Shown: positions 1 to 8,974, numbered from the stretch's first letter. The stretch is 39,314 bases of DNA from Terriglobales bacterium (GCA_035624455.1 DASPRM010000133.1:1-39314), one strand, 5' to 3'. Notes: a model not told the origin generated them from the letters alone. A program made the numbers and translations.

Positions 1-823
1 GTTGCGCTCTCTGCCACGGTCGGCCCCACGGGTCGGCGGGAGCAGGCGGAAATGTCGCCACGGGTCGAAGGACAAAATTGGCAAACCCCCGCTACCGGAT
101 GGCCAGAACGGAAACGAGATAGATCCTGCACTCGTGGACTATCTCGAATTCTACTTGCTGAACTACTTCAAGCCGGCTCATCACCAGCAAAACCAGACCA
201 CCGAGCGCGGCCGCCGGGTCTTCTCCAGGATCGGCTGCGACTCCTGCCACATCGCCGATCTCACGATCGATCATCACCGCCGCGTCGCCGATGTCGAGAC
301 GGTTTATGACCCGACTCGTGGCATCTTCAACTCCCTGTTTGCCACCGCTACCCCACTGATTCGCACTGTGGACGATGGAAACGGATTGGGCGCGCTCAAG
401 GTTCCCCTGGGAAATCCATTCCTGGTACGCGACATTTTCACCGACTTTAAACGGCACGATGTCGGTCCGGCCTTCTACGAACGCAACTGGAACGGAACCA
501 TGCAGACAATGTTCTTGACCCGGCCGCTTTGGGGAGTTGGTTCCGCGGGCCCTTACGGTCACGACGGGCGCAGCATAACCCTGGACGACGTAATCCTGCG
601 CCATGGTGGCGAAGCCCAGGCGTCGCGCGATGCCTATGCGGCCTTGGGCGCGCAGGATTCGCAGGCCTTGATCGCTTTCATGAATTCACTGGTGTTGTTC
701 CCGCCGGATGATACCGCGTCGAACCTTGACCCAGGCGATCCGACGAAATCCAATTTTCCGCAGTACGGCCATGGCAGCATCAAGCTCACCGTGCTGTTCA
801 ACGATTCAAGTGATCCAGAATAA
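1..823 (+). CDS. Di-heme oxidoreductase (DUF1111-type c-type cytochrome), 3' part, probably frameshifted
   Basis: This is the C-terminal part of a periplasmic c-type cytochrome of the DUF1111 / di-heme peroxidase-like family; its gene begins outside the window. A heme-attachment motif CDSCH lies near position 235, and the family-like tail follows (PYGHDGRSITLDDVILRHGG around 550-610, then an Ala-rich helix and FMNSLVLFPPDD). The first ~60 bases read better in the third frame, which encodes CALCHGRPHGSAGAGGN with a second CxxCH motif, whereas the rest of the gene is in the second frame. The family usually has more sequence between the two hemes, so I infer a frameshift and possibly an internal deletion near positions 60-110. 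The domain call is good; the state of the gene is uncertain because the start is missing. Confidence 0.75.
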   Translation, partial: LRSLPRSAPRVGGSRRKCRHGSKDKIGKPPLPDGQNGNEIDPALVDYLEFYLLNYFKPAHHQQNQTTERGRRVFSRIGCDSCHIADLTIDHHRRVADVETVYDPTRGIFNSLFATATPLIRTVDDGNGLGALKVPLGNPFLVRDIFTDFKRHDVGPAFYERNWNGTMQTMFLTRPLWGVGSAGPYGHDGRSITLDDVILRHGGEAQASRDAYAALGAQDSQALIAFMNSLVLFPPDDTASNLDPGDPTKSNFPQYGHGSIKLTVLFNDSSDPE

Positions 824-859
824 GTTTGTGTCAGAATGGGTCGCGCCGGAGGATTTCGT

Positions 860-2629
860 ATGCGTTCCCTTTCTCTGACCACATCCTTGGCTTCTCTCCT
901 GATCGTCTCGGCTTTCCCCCAGGAGCGGCCTGCATGCAAAACGCCGAATCTTCCCACCATCGAGCTGGCGAAATACACCGTCGATGTCACTCCGGCTCCG
1001 CCACGCGCGGAAGCGCGAGCCGCTACCAAGGGGCGTCCTGAAATCAAGCTGGTCAATGGCAAGCCCTTCATGCGCATCACCCCGGAAATGACCGGGCAAC
1101 GGATCGAAGCTCCGCAAGGAACTGCTCTCCTCATCCGCTTCAGCCAGGAGTCAGGCGCGCGCGGCTTTTCGGTCACCCCGCGCGGCGTCCTGGAAGCTCC
1201 TCGCGGTATCGTTCACCTTCCTCACGGCACCATCGGTCTGCTGCGCGCGGTCGGTCCGGGCACCGCCACCATCGCCGTGCACGGAGTTCCTCCTCGCACC
1301 AAAGCCGCTTCCATTATCGCCAGCGATCTCTCCAGCGGTTGGTCCGGCTACAAGATTTCTTCCGGAGCGCCTTTTCTCTCCGTGTCGGGCGAATGGACAG
1401 TCCCCACGGTATACGGGGATGCGGGCGATCATTCCTCCACTTGGATCGGTATCGACGGTTGGATGGACGACCACCTGATTCAGGCCGGTACCGAGCAAGA
1501 CTACTCTTCCGGCGTTCTGGGAACCGGTCTTTTCGGCGGGCCCGAGTACTACGCCTGGTGGCAAAACTCCCTGGACGACGGCGAACAGCAGTTTTCTAAT
1601 CCCGTGTCCCCCGGCGATCACATGATCGCGGTGATTTCGCTCAGCGGAGATCCCGCTCCCGGCTCGCCCATGACCTGGCTCATCCTTCTTATGAACGTAA
1701 CCAAAAACTGGACCGCCTCCAAAAGCGTTTCCTATTCCGGCAGCTTGCAGTCGGCCGAGTGGATCGTGGAAGCGCCAGTCTCTTGCTTCCTCTGGTGGTG
1801 CTCCATCACCGATCTGGCTGATTATGGCTCCCTCAGTTTCGACATCTTTGATACGGCCAACAGCCTCTCGCCAGGATTGACGCCTTCCCAATCCATCACC
1901 ATGGCTCAAGGCAACAACGTCGTTTCCATTCCCTCCGATCCGGACGGCGACAAGGACGGATTTACCGTCGCCTTCGGCTCCACCAAACCGCTTCCACCGG
2001 GACCCATCATTGTAACCACCTCGCTTCCCCAGGCATTCATGAACTTTCCCTACCAGACGCGCGTGTTCGCCGAAGGCGCTTCGGCGTTTCAGTGGTCCGC
2101 CGCCAACCTTCCTCCCTGGCTCACTTTCGACAAGAATAGCGGTGTGCTGAGCGGAACCCCTACCGCTCCCGGGCTGAACTTCTTCAGCGTTGTCGCTCGC
2201 GACGCTGCCAAACCGAACATCTCCTCCGCAATTCAGCCACTGGAAGTAACGGTACAAGCAACTCCTCCTCCTCCCGACTTCACGCTCTCGGCGAATCCCG
2301 TAGAGATTCATCTCGCCAACACGGCTAATGGCTGCGTGGGCTCGACCACCATTACTGTCAATCCGCTGTTTGGATTCACGGATGCCGTTCAGCTCAGCGC
2401 TTCTGGCCAGGGAGTCACCAGCGCCGTCTTCAGCCCCACATCCACTCACACCACCAGTCATCTGACCATACATTCCACGCTGTGCCATGCCTCTAACGAT
2501 GAGCACCTGGTGAGCATCACAGGAAAATCGGGCAGCCTGACACATTCCATCGCAGCCGATCTGGTCCCCCAGTCGTTTACCGGTTGCAATACACCCCAGG
2601 CTCGCAACACGAGAATTTGCAATCCATGA
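860..2629 (+). CDS. Secreted peptidase G1 (eqolisin)-like protein with putative Ig domain
   Basis: Predicted exported acid endopeptidase of the G1/A4 (eqolisin) family, 589 residues. The ATG at 860 is preferred over in-frame codons further upstream because GGAGGA (848-853) sits 6 nt before it and it begins a clean signal peptide (MRSLSLTTSLASLLIVSAFP). After a ~140-residue propeptide-like segment comes the G1 core, with GEWTVPTV, STWIGIDG, IQAGTEQDY and AEWIVEAP. In this family one Gln and one Glu form the catalytic dyad, and both motif regions are present. A putative-Ig (He_PIG) module with LPPWLTFDKNSGVLSGTP follows around residues 390-460, then a beta-rich C-terminal domain. It is a lone gene between the cytochrome and a convergent glycosidase. 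Secreted G1 proteases are common in acidophilic soil Acidobacteriota. Confidence 0.85.
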   Translation: MRSLSLTTSLASLLIVSAFPQERPACKTPNLPTIELAKYTVDVTPAPPRAEARAATKGRPEIKLVNGKPFMRITPEMTGQRIEAPQGTALLIRFSQESGARGFSVTPRGVLEAPRGIVHLPHGTIGLLRAVGPGTATIAVHGVPPRTKAASIIASDLSSGWSGYKISSGAPFLSVSGEWTVPTVYGDAGDHSSTWIGIDGWMDDHLIQAGTEQDYSSGVLGTGLFGGPEYYAWWQNSLDDGEQQFSNPVSPGDHMIAVISLSGDPAPGSPMTWLILLMNVTKNWTASKSVSYSGSLQSAEWIVEAPVSCFLWWCSITDLADYGSLSFDIFDTANSLSPGLTPSQSITMAQGNNVVSIPSDPDGDKDGFTVAFGSTKPLPPGPIIVTTSLPQAFMNFPYQTRVFAEGASAFQWSAANLPPWLTFDKNSGVLSGTPTAPGLNFFSVVARDAAKPNISSAIQPLEVTVQATPPPPDFTLSANPVEIHLANTANGCVGSTTITVNPLFGFTDAVQLSASGQGVTSAVFSPTSTHTTSHLTIHSTLCHASNDEHLVSITGKSGSLTHSIAADLVPQSFTGCNTPQARNTRICNP

Positions 2630-2768
2630 ATCGCGTGATGAACCAGGCCAGCATTTCCAACTTCTCAACCCTAAAAATTTCCGGCGCGACAGTCTTCTGC
2701 GTTTTGATGAGATTCAGTCGGTAGCCATGAATAACATCGAGCCCACGGGGTGGTCGCTCCTTCCTCGC

Positions 2769-4844
2769 CTAAGCTTTCTGGTAGTAGATCGCACCCCAGT
2801 TCGACCCCAACGTCGTTGAGATTCTCCCCCCTACGGCGTTGAGTACGCTACCGCTGATGAGGTCCTTCCACTGACCGCTATTTGGCACCGCGAATGAGAC
2901 TGGTTCATCACTTTGCGAGAAGTTCAAGGCGACATAATACCTTTCGATCTGTCCGCCAGGAGCATCAGCCCAGCGATGATAGACGACGATGTTGCGGTCA
3001 CGATCAATTCCAAAGCCATTTGGGTCGCGCTGGGTAACAGACTCGTCCCAGTCCGGTGGGTAGAAATTGCCGCTCCGGAGTGCGGGATGCTGCTTGCGAA
3101 TCGCCATCATAGCTTGATAACGTGCGAACACCGTGGGACCCGCATCCTGCATCAACCAATTCCAATCCAGGGGACGCGCCACCACCCGGCCATCGCCTGA
3201 CTCCGGCATGTCATTGTCTGCCCCGAATTCCTGCCCGTTATAGATCAGGGTAGCGCCGGGGCAAGTGAATAGTGCAATGATGTATGGCTGCGTCAGATAC
3301 CAGTACGCACGACCTCCTGCTTTCAGCATGAACCTCAGGTGATCGTGGTTTTCAATGTAGATGGTGGGAACGTGATCGGCACCGAAGTCGCGTCCCGAAT
3401 TGAGCATCCGCATAATGTTCGGTTGCACCTGCGGGACGCCGCGCGGCCGATTTCCAAGATAGTCCATGCTCTGGCTCCGAAAGGGATCCAGCCAACAACT
3501 CGTAGCACCGACCTTGTTTACCACGTCGACCGCAGCATAGTCCCAGCTATGTTCAAGAATCATCGCGAAGTTCCTGATCTTCTTCTGGGAGAAGTATGAG
3601 CGTAGCTCGCCGAGAAGTTTGGGTAATCCATGGCCACGGTCGTCGGCTTTGTAGAAGCCAAGGGTATTGTCGAAGCGAATCCCATCGATCTGAAACTTCT
3701 CAATCCAGTAGAGGCAGGCATCTCGGATGTACTCGAGCGTGCATTGGTTTGCATAGTCCAGATCTTTGAAGAAGGCCGCCTGCGCGAAGTTACCTACATA
3801 TGGAGAGTCGGCCGGATCCTGGTATAGCCAATAGTATGGAAAGCCCCGATCGGGAGGCGTCGCGTCCGCATGGTTAAAGACACCATCCATAATCACGTGG
3901 ATGTTGCGCGCATGGCATTGGTTGATGAGTCGCTTGAGATAGACCAGCTTGTCCGTTTCCGTGGTGGGGTTCAACGTGTATTTATGGGCTACCGAGAAGT
4001 ACTGGACAGGGTTGTAACCCCAACTGAAATCCTTGCTCGGATCGTCTGCGTAGGTCCATGCTGTCCAGGGCATGAATTCAATGGCATTGATGCCCAGGGC
4101 TACGAGGCCGTCGAGCTTCCGCACGATTGTTTCGAGTGGTGCCTCATTCGGCCCTTTTATTTTGGCTGTGAAGTCGTCAATCATCAGCTCGTAAATGATC
4201 AAATCGCTGTATGGCAAACGCGCAGTGGCGAGTGGACTCACATTCTCAACATGGCCTCCCAGTACGAAAGCGGAGTTCTGATTCTCAGAGCCGCCATAAC
4301 GGGCACACGGGTCTGTGATCAGGCGCGGTCGGCTGTCCTCGAAGTTCAGGAGATATTTGTATTCGTAAAAGCCATCGCTAAGGGGTGCACTCGTAAAGGA
4401 ATACACCCATCCCTTAAGAAGACCGCTCGCCGGATCCACGTAGTCGCTTCTCACCATGCGAATCGGAGCGGACAAATCCCATTCTCGCGTGCCTGCCTTC
4501 TGAAAGCTCCCGACCACAAAGACATCCGTTAGCCGTGGTAGCCCCCCACCCTCGTACTGATAGGGTGCTCGTTCCCCATCCGGAACGAAGAGCTTGAACG
4601 TTACGGTTTTTGCTGTTTGATCTACCAAACCACCAAACTGCTCGTACACAATCGCACCGCCTCTCTCTTCGAGACACGACTCAGAGTAAATGCACGATCT
4701 GGGTTCCGTGCCGGTGACGTCCATTTGAACTGGAAGCTGCGCTAAACACCATTTCGGTTCAGCAAAGCAGTTTCCGCCATGCAAAGTGAATTTGCCTGCA
4801 ACCACACCGCTTAGTTCGATTCTTACCCATGGTTTCTTACCCAT
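2769..4844 (-). CDS. GH13 alpha-amylase-family glycoside hydrolase
   Basis: A 691-residue GH13 enzyme, expected to hydrolyse or rearrange alpha-glucans. A non-catalytic N-terminal part (about residues 60-210) looks like a glycogen-binding/CBM48-like beta domain (KTVTFKLFVPDGERAPYQYE, YEYKYLLNFE). The TIM barrel follows: FMPWTAWTY, MDGVFNHAD, the nucleophile Asp in DGIRFDN, the acid/base Glu in MILEHSWD and the stabilising Asp in IENHDHLRF, so the catalytic triad is complete. No signal peptide is seen, so it is probably cytoplasmic. The start lies inside three tandem 14-bp copies that each contain an ATG; only the middle one (4844) is in frame, and an in-frame TAA lies at 4851-4853. Branching/debranching-type or maltogenic specificity cannot be assigned from sequence alone. 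glgX lies further along in the window. Confidence 0.85.
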   Translation of the reverse strand: MGKKPWVRIELSGVVAGKFTLHGGNCFAEPKWCLAQLPVQMDVTGTEPRSCIYSESCLEERGGAIVYEQFGGLVDQTAKTVTFKLFVPDGERAPYQYEGGGLPRLTDVFVVGSFQKAGTREWDLSAPIRMVRSDYVDPASGLLKGWVYSFTSAPLSDGFYEYKYLLNFEDSRPRLITDPCARYGGSENQNSAFVLGGHVENVSPLATARLPYSDLIIYELMIDDFTAKIKGPNEAPLETIVRKLDGLVALGINAIEFMPWTAWTYADDPSKDFSWGYNPVQYFSVAHKYTLNPTTETDKLVYLKRLINQCHARNIHVIMDGVFNHADATPPDRGFPYYWLYQDPADSPYVGNFAQAAFFKDLDYANQCTLEYIRDACLYWIEKFQIDGIRFDNTLGFYKADDRGHGLPKLLGELRSYFSQKKIRNFAMILEHSWDYAAVDVVNKVGATSCWLDPFRSQSMDYLGNRPRGVPQVQPNIMRMLNSGRDFGADHVPTIYIENHDHLRFMLKAGGRAYWYLTQPYIIALFTCPGATLIYNGQEFGADNDMPESGDGRVVARPLDWNWLMQDAGPTVFARYQAMMAIRKQHPALRSGNFYPPDWDESVTQRDPNGFGIDRDRNIVVYHRWADAPGGQIERYYVALNFSQSDEPVSFAVPNSGQWKDLISGSVLNAVGGRISTTLGSNWGAIYYQKA

Positions 4845-4860
4845 GGTTTCTTACCCATGG
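4819..4860. repeat. Three tandem 14-bp copies covering the start codon of the GH13 gene
   Basis: The unit TTTCTTACCCATGG is present at 4819-4832 (first base A instead of T), 4833-4846 and 4847-4860. On the minus strand each copy supplies an ATG (4830, 4844, 4858). Because 14 is not a multiple of 3, each ATG is in a different frame; only the one at 4844 opens the GH13 frame. Confidence 0.9.
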
Positions 4861-5094
4861 CTTCCTAGCACAAAATTACTTGAGCCGTGTATTGTGTCTG
4901 AGTTTTGTTACGATTTGAGGAACTACCCGTTTTGCACAGGACCCCGATTCGCCGTTGCCTCGCTTGATGTCTCCAACCCACCAGCCTTTCTAGTCAGTTA
5001 GCAGATGAAGCGCCCGGCGCGATTTCATAAGTAATTCTTGCTTCACAGGCAGGGGGGATGCTTGTCACAGACAATCAATCACAACAACACCTAA

Positions 5095-5112
5095 ACTAAA
5101 GCGCGCTTTAGT
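5095..5112. promoter_or_regulatory. 18-bp perfect palindrome, possible operator
   Basis: ACTAAAGCGCGCTTTAGT is a perfect inverted repeat just ahead of the lipase-like gene, ending 21 nt before its preferred ATG. Size and position fit a dimeric repressor site, but no regulator gene is adjacent, so this is inference only. The surrounding ~290 bp between the divergent GH13 and lipase genes hold nothing else that I recognise. Confidence 0.4.
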
Positions 5113-5133
5113 GTGAAAACCCAAGAGCGTGCC

Positions 5134-6549
5134 ATGGCTAAGAGGTCTGGATTCGCTCGCCGCCCCCAGGTTCACATCATATTGGTACCGGGTTTCGGAG
5201 CCTTCGATGCGCTTGGGCAAGTCCAATATTATTCGGGCATAACCACTCTTTTTCGGCACTGGCGGGAACAACAAAAACGCTCTCCCGTGGTGCTCCACTA
5301 TTTCGACAACTTACCCACCGCGGCAGTGTCCACACGGGCATCGCGGTTGCGGGCTTACATCGCAAAGCGCATGGCGCGTGGGGAAATTCTGGACGACGAC
5401 AGCATCGTCCTGGTCGGCCACTCGACCGGTGGGCTCGACATTCGTCGGCTGATTTGTGACCTTCACAGTCCCCGCCCTGAACCGCTTTATGTCGACGGTG
5501 GGGAGAGCGTCTCGGACGAGCACATTCGCCATTGCCTGAAACGTGTGGTGTTCCTTTCCGTACCACACTGGGGCACGAACATTGCCGACTGGGTGTGCTC
5601 GCACCCGGGTTGGCGAGCTGTGATCATCGCAAAACTGCGCGCTGCTGTGACAGGTTCCCAACTCTACCTGCTCGACCAGATTGAGAGCGGCATCACGGGA
5701 TGCGCCGCTTCCCTGACCAATGCCGAGATTTTTCTCGCTCTTCAGGACGCACTTACCGAGGCCAACCAAAATTACGGCAAGCCCGGCCCAACCAGGACCG
5801 CCGACGCGCTGGAAGCGGCGTCCGAACTCACCTTCTATTTTCGCCAGATGAGTACGGATTTCCACGTGATCAACGACCTCACTTCCCAGCCGCACGAGCC
5901 GACGACAAAAAGTCCGGCGCATTTCGATGATAAAGAGCGCGAAACAGAACTGGAGTTGTGGGACGACCCGCAGATCCGAGTGCTGTCGTTTGCCACCGTA
6001 GGCGGCCGCCCGTTCTGCTTCCCAGCGGGCGTGCCCGCGCCGGTTTGGGAACTCGCCAACCCGTTTTCTTATCCTGAATTTGCGAGGGACCTGAAACTGA
6101 GCGCGAAAACCGATCTGGCGTATCGCCTGGTTTACCGGGCGTGTGCGGGTGGCCCATTCCGCTGGCCACGCCTCGCGGGCAAAATTAGCCTCATGTTGGA
6201 TCCCACTCCGCCCTTGCCACTCCAGATATGGGACAACGATGGCATCGTCAACACCGCTTCCATGCTCTGGCCGAGAGGTGAAATCGTGCTCGTGCCCGGC
6301 GATCACTTAGACATTGTCGGTCACTATCAACTGATCAAAGCACTACCACATCAGCACGGCGGCTCAGGCTATCAACCCGCCCGCATGTATTGGGCTTACG
6401 ATACCCTCCAATCCACGCCGAGGTTCAACAGCACCTTGTTCAATAAGGTGTGGACTGAGATCTTCAATTTCTCCACGAACGTTAAGACGCTCGGCAGAAG
6501 CAGGAGGGTGCCGGCGAAGCCGCCGAAAGCGGCAGCCGTCGCTGCCTGA
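5134..6549 (+). CDS. Lipase-like alpha/beta hydrolase
   Basis: A 471-residue alpha/beta hydrolase. The N-terminal strand VHIILVPGFGAFD is followed by the nucleophile elbow GHSTGG (Ser97). Near the C-terminus WDNDGIVNTASM supplies a likely acid Asp and VPGDHLDIVGHY a likely catalytic His, an arrangement like that of bacterial triacylglycerol lipases. No signal peptide is visible. The ATG at 5134 is chosen over the GTG at 5113 because the GTG abuts an 18-bp palindrome and has no ribosome site, while AAGAG lies 6 nt before the ATG. The substrate is unknown. The gene stands alone, divergent from the GH13 gene. Confidence 0.7.
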   Translation: MAKRSGFARRPQVHIILVPGFGAFDALGQVQYYSGITTLFRHWREQQKRSPVVLHYFDNLPTAAVSTRASRLRAYIAKRMARGEILDDDSIVLVGHSTGGLDIRRLICDLHSPRPEPLYVDGGESVSDEHIRHCLKRVVFLSVPHWGTNIADWVCSHPGWRAVIIAKLRAAVTGSQLYLLDQIESGITGCAASLTNAEIFLALQDALTEANQNYGKPGPTRTADALEAASELTFYFRQMSTDFHVINDLTSQPHEPTTKSPAHFDDKERETELELWDDPQIRVLSFATVGGRPFCFPAGVPAPVWELANPFSYPEFARDLKLSAKTDLAYRLVYRACAGGPFRWPRLAGKISLMLDPTPPLPLQIWDNDGIVNTASMLWPRGEIVLVPGDHLDIVGHYQLIKALPHQHGGSGYQPARMYWAYDTLQSTPRFNSTLFNKVWTEIFNFSTNVKTLGRSRRVPAKPPKAAAVAA

Positions 6550-6705
6550 TTCAGCTGGGGCAAACGACGGCAGTAGTGAGTTCCGTCCCCGATTCTGGCT
6601 ACCGATTTCTAGTCCATTTCTGGCTTGTCGTGCCACCTTTCACCGTAATTGTGCTCATATAAACTTCTCCCTAAATTTTTGTGATACAGAAATGCTTGCT
6701 TCGAA

Positions 6706-7095
6706 TTAGTTGGTGGGCACAAACACCGGAGCGCCCTTGTCCTTTACCAGGAACACGACGAATTTTGCCGGTTTGGTCTTGCTTGCGTTTCGCCCAACGA
6801 TGTGAACATCATCGGGGCCTTCATAGAAGGTCTGACCAGGCTTCAAAGTAACTTCTTTTCCGCCTCTCACCTGCATCACGATCGTACCTTCCAGCACATA
6901 AACAAATGCACTTGCATTGTGGCGATGGATGGGATCCGCGCTGCCCGGCGGATAATCCACGGTGATCATCAGACCTTCTTTGCCAGGCAGGTTGGGCAGG
7001 TCTTTCGACATAAGGTCAGTTACCTTCGCCTCCTGTGGCAGCAGCATGCCGGACATGAGAAATACGAGTGCCAGAATTGCTTTTGTGAACTTCAT
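6706..7095 (-). CDS. Secreted small cupin-domain protein
   Basis: A 129-residue single-cupin protein with an N-terminal signal sequence (MKFTKAILALVFLMSGMLLP). Both cupin motifs are present: HRHNASAFVYVLEG, with the HxH and Glu metal ligands, and GQTFYEGPDDVHIVGRN, with the third His. It probably binds one divalent metal in the periplasm; the substrate is unknown. The start is set at 7095 rather than 7104 because GGAAGGG at 7105-7111 is properly spaced (9 nt) only for the inner ATG. It sits downstream of, and in the same direction as, the NmrA-type oxidoreductase, 224 bp away, so it may be part of the same stress response but need not be co-transcribed. Confidence 0.8.
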   Translation of the reverse strand: MKFTKAILALVFLMSGMLLPQEAKVTDLMSKDLPNLPGKEGLMITVDYPPGSADPIHRHNASAFVYVLEGTIVMQVRGGKEVTLKPGQTFYEGPDDVHIVGRNASKTKPAKFVVFLVKDKGAPVFVPTN

Positions 7096-7319
7096 AACAA
7101 TCATCCCTTCCTTTGATGACGCATTTAACGCGTCGTGTGTTTGGGCGGTACTGCCACACGCGTAACAGGACAGCCCCAGACAGTGAAGAAAACTGCGCCG
7201 ATCTTTAAAGTTGTAGTCGACGTACTCACAAATTCACCGTTAAGGAACTCCTTTGGTGCTCGCGCCAGTCATTCGGCGTCGGACTCCTTAGTATTTCCGC
7301 GTGTCCCTATGTACGCGGA

Positions 7320-8084
7320 TTACGCGGCGTGGGTGCTTGCCGCCGACTGAGCGAGCCAGGTTTCGAAACGCGTCTCGCCGAGTCGTGCGTCATTGCCCGG
7401 AACTAGTGTTCTTTCGCTGATTTTCGCGCCAGAGTAAAGCGCTTTTGGATCAGCGATAATTTCGCGTGGATCGTTGAGTGATGCCAAACGCCGCCGCACC
7501 AGTTCGTCGAGGTGAAACTGTTCTGGACCTCCAATTTCGACCATGCCTTTTACCGGCGGGCCTACTGCAATTCTTGCCACGGCAGTGGCGACATCGTCTG
7601 CAGCCATTGGCTGGAAAAGCACGGGTGGCAAATGCACCTTGCCGTCGACAATAGAAACGTCGGCAAGGCCCTTGAGGAACTCAAAGAACTGCGTCGCACG
7701 CACGATGGTGTAGGGGATTGAAGATTCTCTGATCAATTTCTCCTGAGCAATTTTGGCCCGGAAGTAACCACTCTCCGACAGCCGGTCAGTTCCCACCACC
7801 GACAACGCGACGTGGTGCAGTACGCCTGCGGCTGCTCCATAGCTGAGGAGGTTTTTCGTTGAGGTCTGAAAAAAATTCATCACCGCTGCGTCTTCCCAGG
7901 AAGGAGAATTGGATACATCAACAACTACCGAGGCGCCTTTCAGCACTTCGGCCAGTCCTTCGCCAGTCAGGGTGTTGACCCCTGTGTTGGGTGCTGCGGC
8001 TACGGCTTCATGTCCATGCTCGCGCAACTTGTTGACAAGCTTTGATCCAATGAGACCGGTACCACCGATCACTACGATTTTCAT
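7320..8084 (-). CDS. NmrA/SDR-type NAD(P)-binding oxidoreductase, ECF41 partner
   Basis: A 254-residue atypical short-chain dehydrogenase. The Rossmann glycine motif GGTGLIG (residues 7-13) opens the protein, followed by VVDVSNSPSWED and a YFRAKIAQEKLI segment with the SDR-type Tyr/Lys. IPYTIVRATQFFEF and a C-terminal substrate domain complete the NmrA/atypical-SDR plan. Genes for ECF41 sigma factors are typically next to a carboxymuconolactone decarboxylase, an oxidoreductase or an epimerase; the ECF41 gene at 8975 lies divergently nearby, and an ECF41-like promoter is found upstream of this gene. The role is probably detoxification or redox stress. The reaction is unknown. Confidence 0.8.
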   Translation of the reverse strand: MKIVVIGGTGLIGSKLVNKLREHGHEAVAAAPNTGVNTLTGEGLAEVLKGASVVVDVSNSPSWEDAAVMNFFQTSTKNLLSYGAAAGVLHHVALSVVGTDRLSESGYFRAKIAQEKLIRESSIPYTIVRATQFFEFLKGLADVSIVDGKVHLPPVLFQPMAADDVATAVARIAVGPPVKGMVEIGGPEQFHLDELVRRRLASLNDPREIIADPKALYSGAKISERTLVPGNDARLGETRFETWLAQSAASTHAA

Positions 8085-8446
8085 AATTGTTCTCCGTCAT
8101 CTTCGACCAAGGCTTTTCGGGCCCCCACTGGTCTCTTGCTATCGCTAAGACAAAATTGAGTCGCGCTTTGTGACACGAGGTTCGTTCGCTCTGAAGAAAA
8201 ACACAACGGATCGCTCAGCCTGTTGACGAGTCGCAATAATGATGTTGGACGGCGAAAAGAAGTTGTTATATGCAGACCGAAATTGCTCTTTCCTTTCCCC
8301 CGGCAGGGAAGAGGGAGGGTTTGCGATCGTCGAGCCCGCCTGCACCACCATTTCGCCCCCTTGTATTGACAGTAAATTGCCCCTCGGCATAGCCTTTTCT
8401 AACTCTCAAAGGCGCCCGCCAGAGTCAGATTTGTTCCGAGGTCTTG
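8085..8446. other. Intergenic region between the oxidoreductase and the small membrane protein
   Basis: About 360 bp without a convincing gene. It holds the ECF41-type promoter at 8149-8175. Short open frames on both strands have no ribosome site or recognisable product. Confidence 0.6.
8149..8175 (-). promoter_or_regulatory. ECF41-type promoter of the NmrA-like oxidoreductase gene
   Basis: On the minus strand TGTCACA (8175-8169) is followed after 16 nt by TGTC (8152-8149). This closely matches the published ECF41 consensus, as I recall it, of TGTCACA, 16 nt, CGTC, with one mismatch in the -10 element. It lies about 65 nt upstream of the oxidoreductase start at 8084. With the ECF41 gene 0.8 kb away this is a strong candidate target promoter. 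Confidence 0.65.
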
Positions 8447-8842
8447 ATGGGGGGCATGCGAAATATCTGCGCATTATTGGTGGCGCTGGCAGCTTTCGCT
8501 CGCTGGACCTTCGGCTTCACTATGCCTCGCCGCATGGGATGGTTTAACTGGCTTGGCGGAGTGGGCATCCTTGCTCTCTTCTTCTCGATTGTATCTCCCG
8601 ATGATGATGCGTTTCAGCAGGAACTGATTCGCCCAACGCCTCCCTCCGCAACTGTGTCTTCGCACACGAAAATTGCGCAGCGCGGGTCGCTCGTAGATTT
8701 GTCGATCAAGGCGTTTTCAGCCGCAGGTGCTCCCATCCTGGCTTTAAGAACGGGTCGCGTGGTTATTATGGATCAGCCTTTTGACCGCCTGACCCACTTC
8801 CAGGCTCCAATCTCGATCCATTCCCCGCCCCTTGCTTCATGA
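8447..8842 (+). CDS. Small hypothetical protein with N-terminal hydrophobic segments
   Basis: A 131-residue protein of unknown function. Two hydrophobic stretches (about residues 5-22 and 32-48, the second containing WFNWLGGVGILALFF) suggest membrane anchoring, followed by a polar stretch with SPDDDAFQQELIRP. The ATG at 8447 is used because GAGG at 8438-8441 lies 5 nt upstream; the alternatives are TTG at 8444 and ATG at 8456. It lies between the oxidoreductase and the ECF41 gene. I recall similar small proteins in Acidobacteriota but know of no function. The C-terminal ~40 residues are of low complexity and the true end is plausible but not certain. Confidence 0.5.
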   Translation: MGGMRNICALLVALAAFARWTFGFTMPRRMGWFNWLGGVGILALFFSIVSPDDDAFQQELIRPTPPSATVSSHTKIAQRGSLVDLSIKAFSAAGAPILALRTGRVVIMDQPFDRLTHFQAPISIHSPPLAS

Positions 8843-8974
8843 TGTCCTTGCGATCTCAATTCCCCATCAGGTAAGTGCAATGTCCGTCCTCTGTTTGTTC
8901 GGGAGAATATCGCGCTGTAAATCCCAGACTCCACCATTCTGGTGTGCTCAGTTCCCGTGAAAAGGAGATCGAAT

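Noticed and set aside
1151-2668. Long open frame antisense to the G1 peptidase
   Set aside because: The plus-strand frame has a signal peptide, ribosome site and recognisable domains; the antisense product is Gly/Arg-rich without motifs and reflects GC bias.
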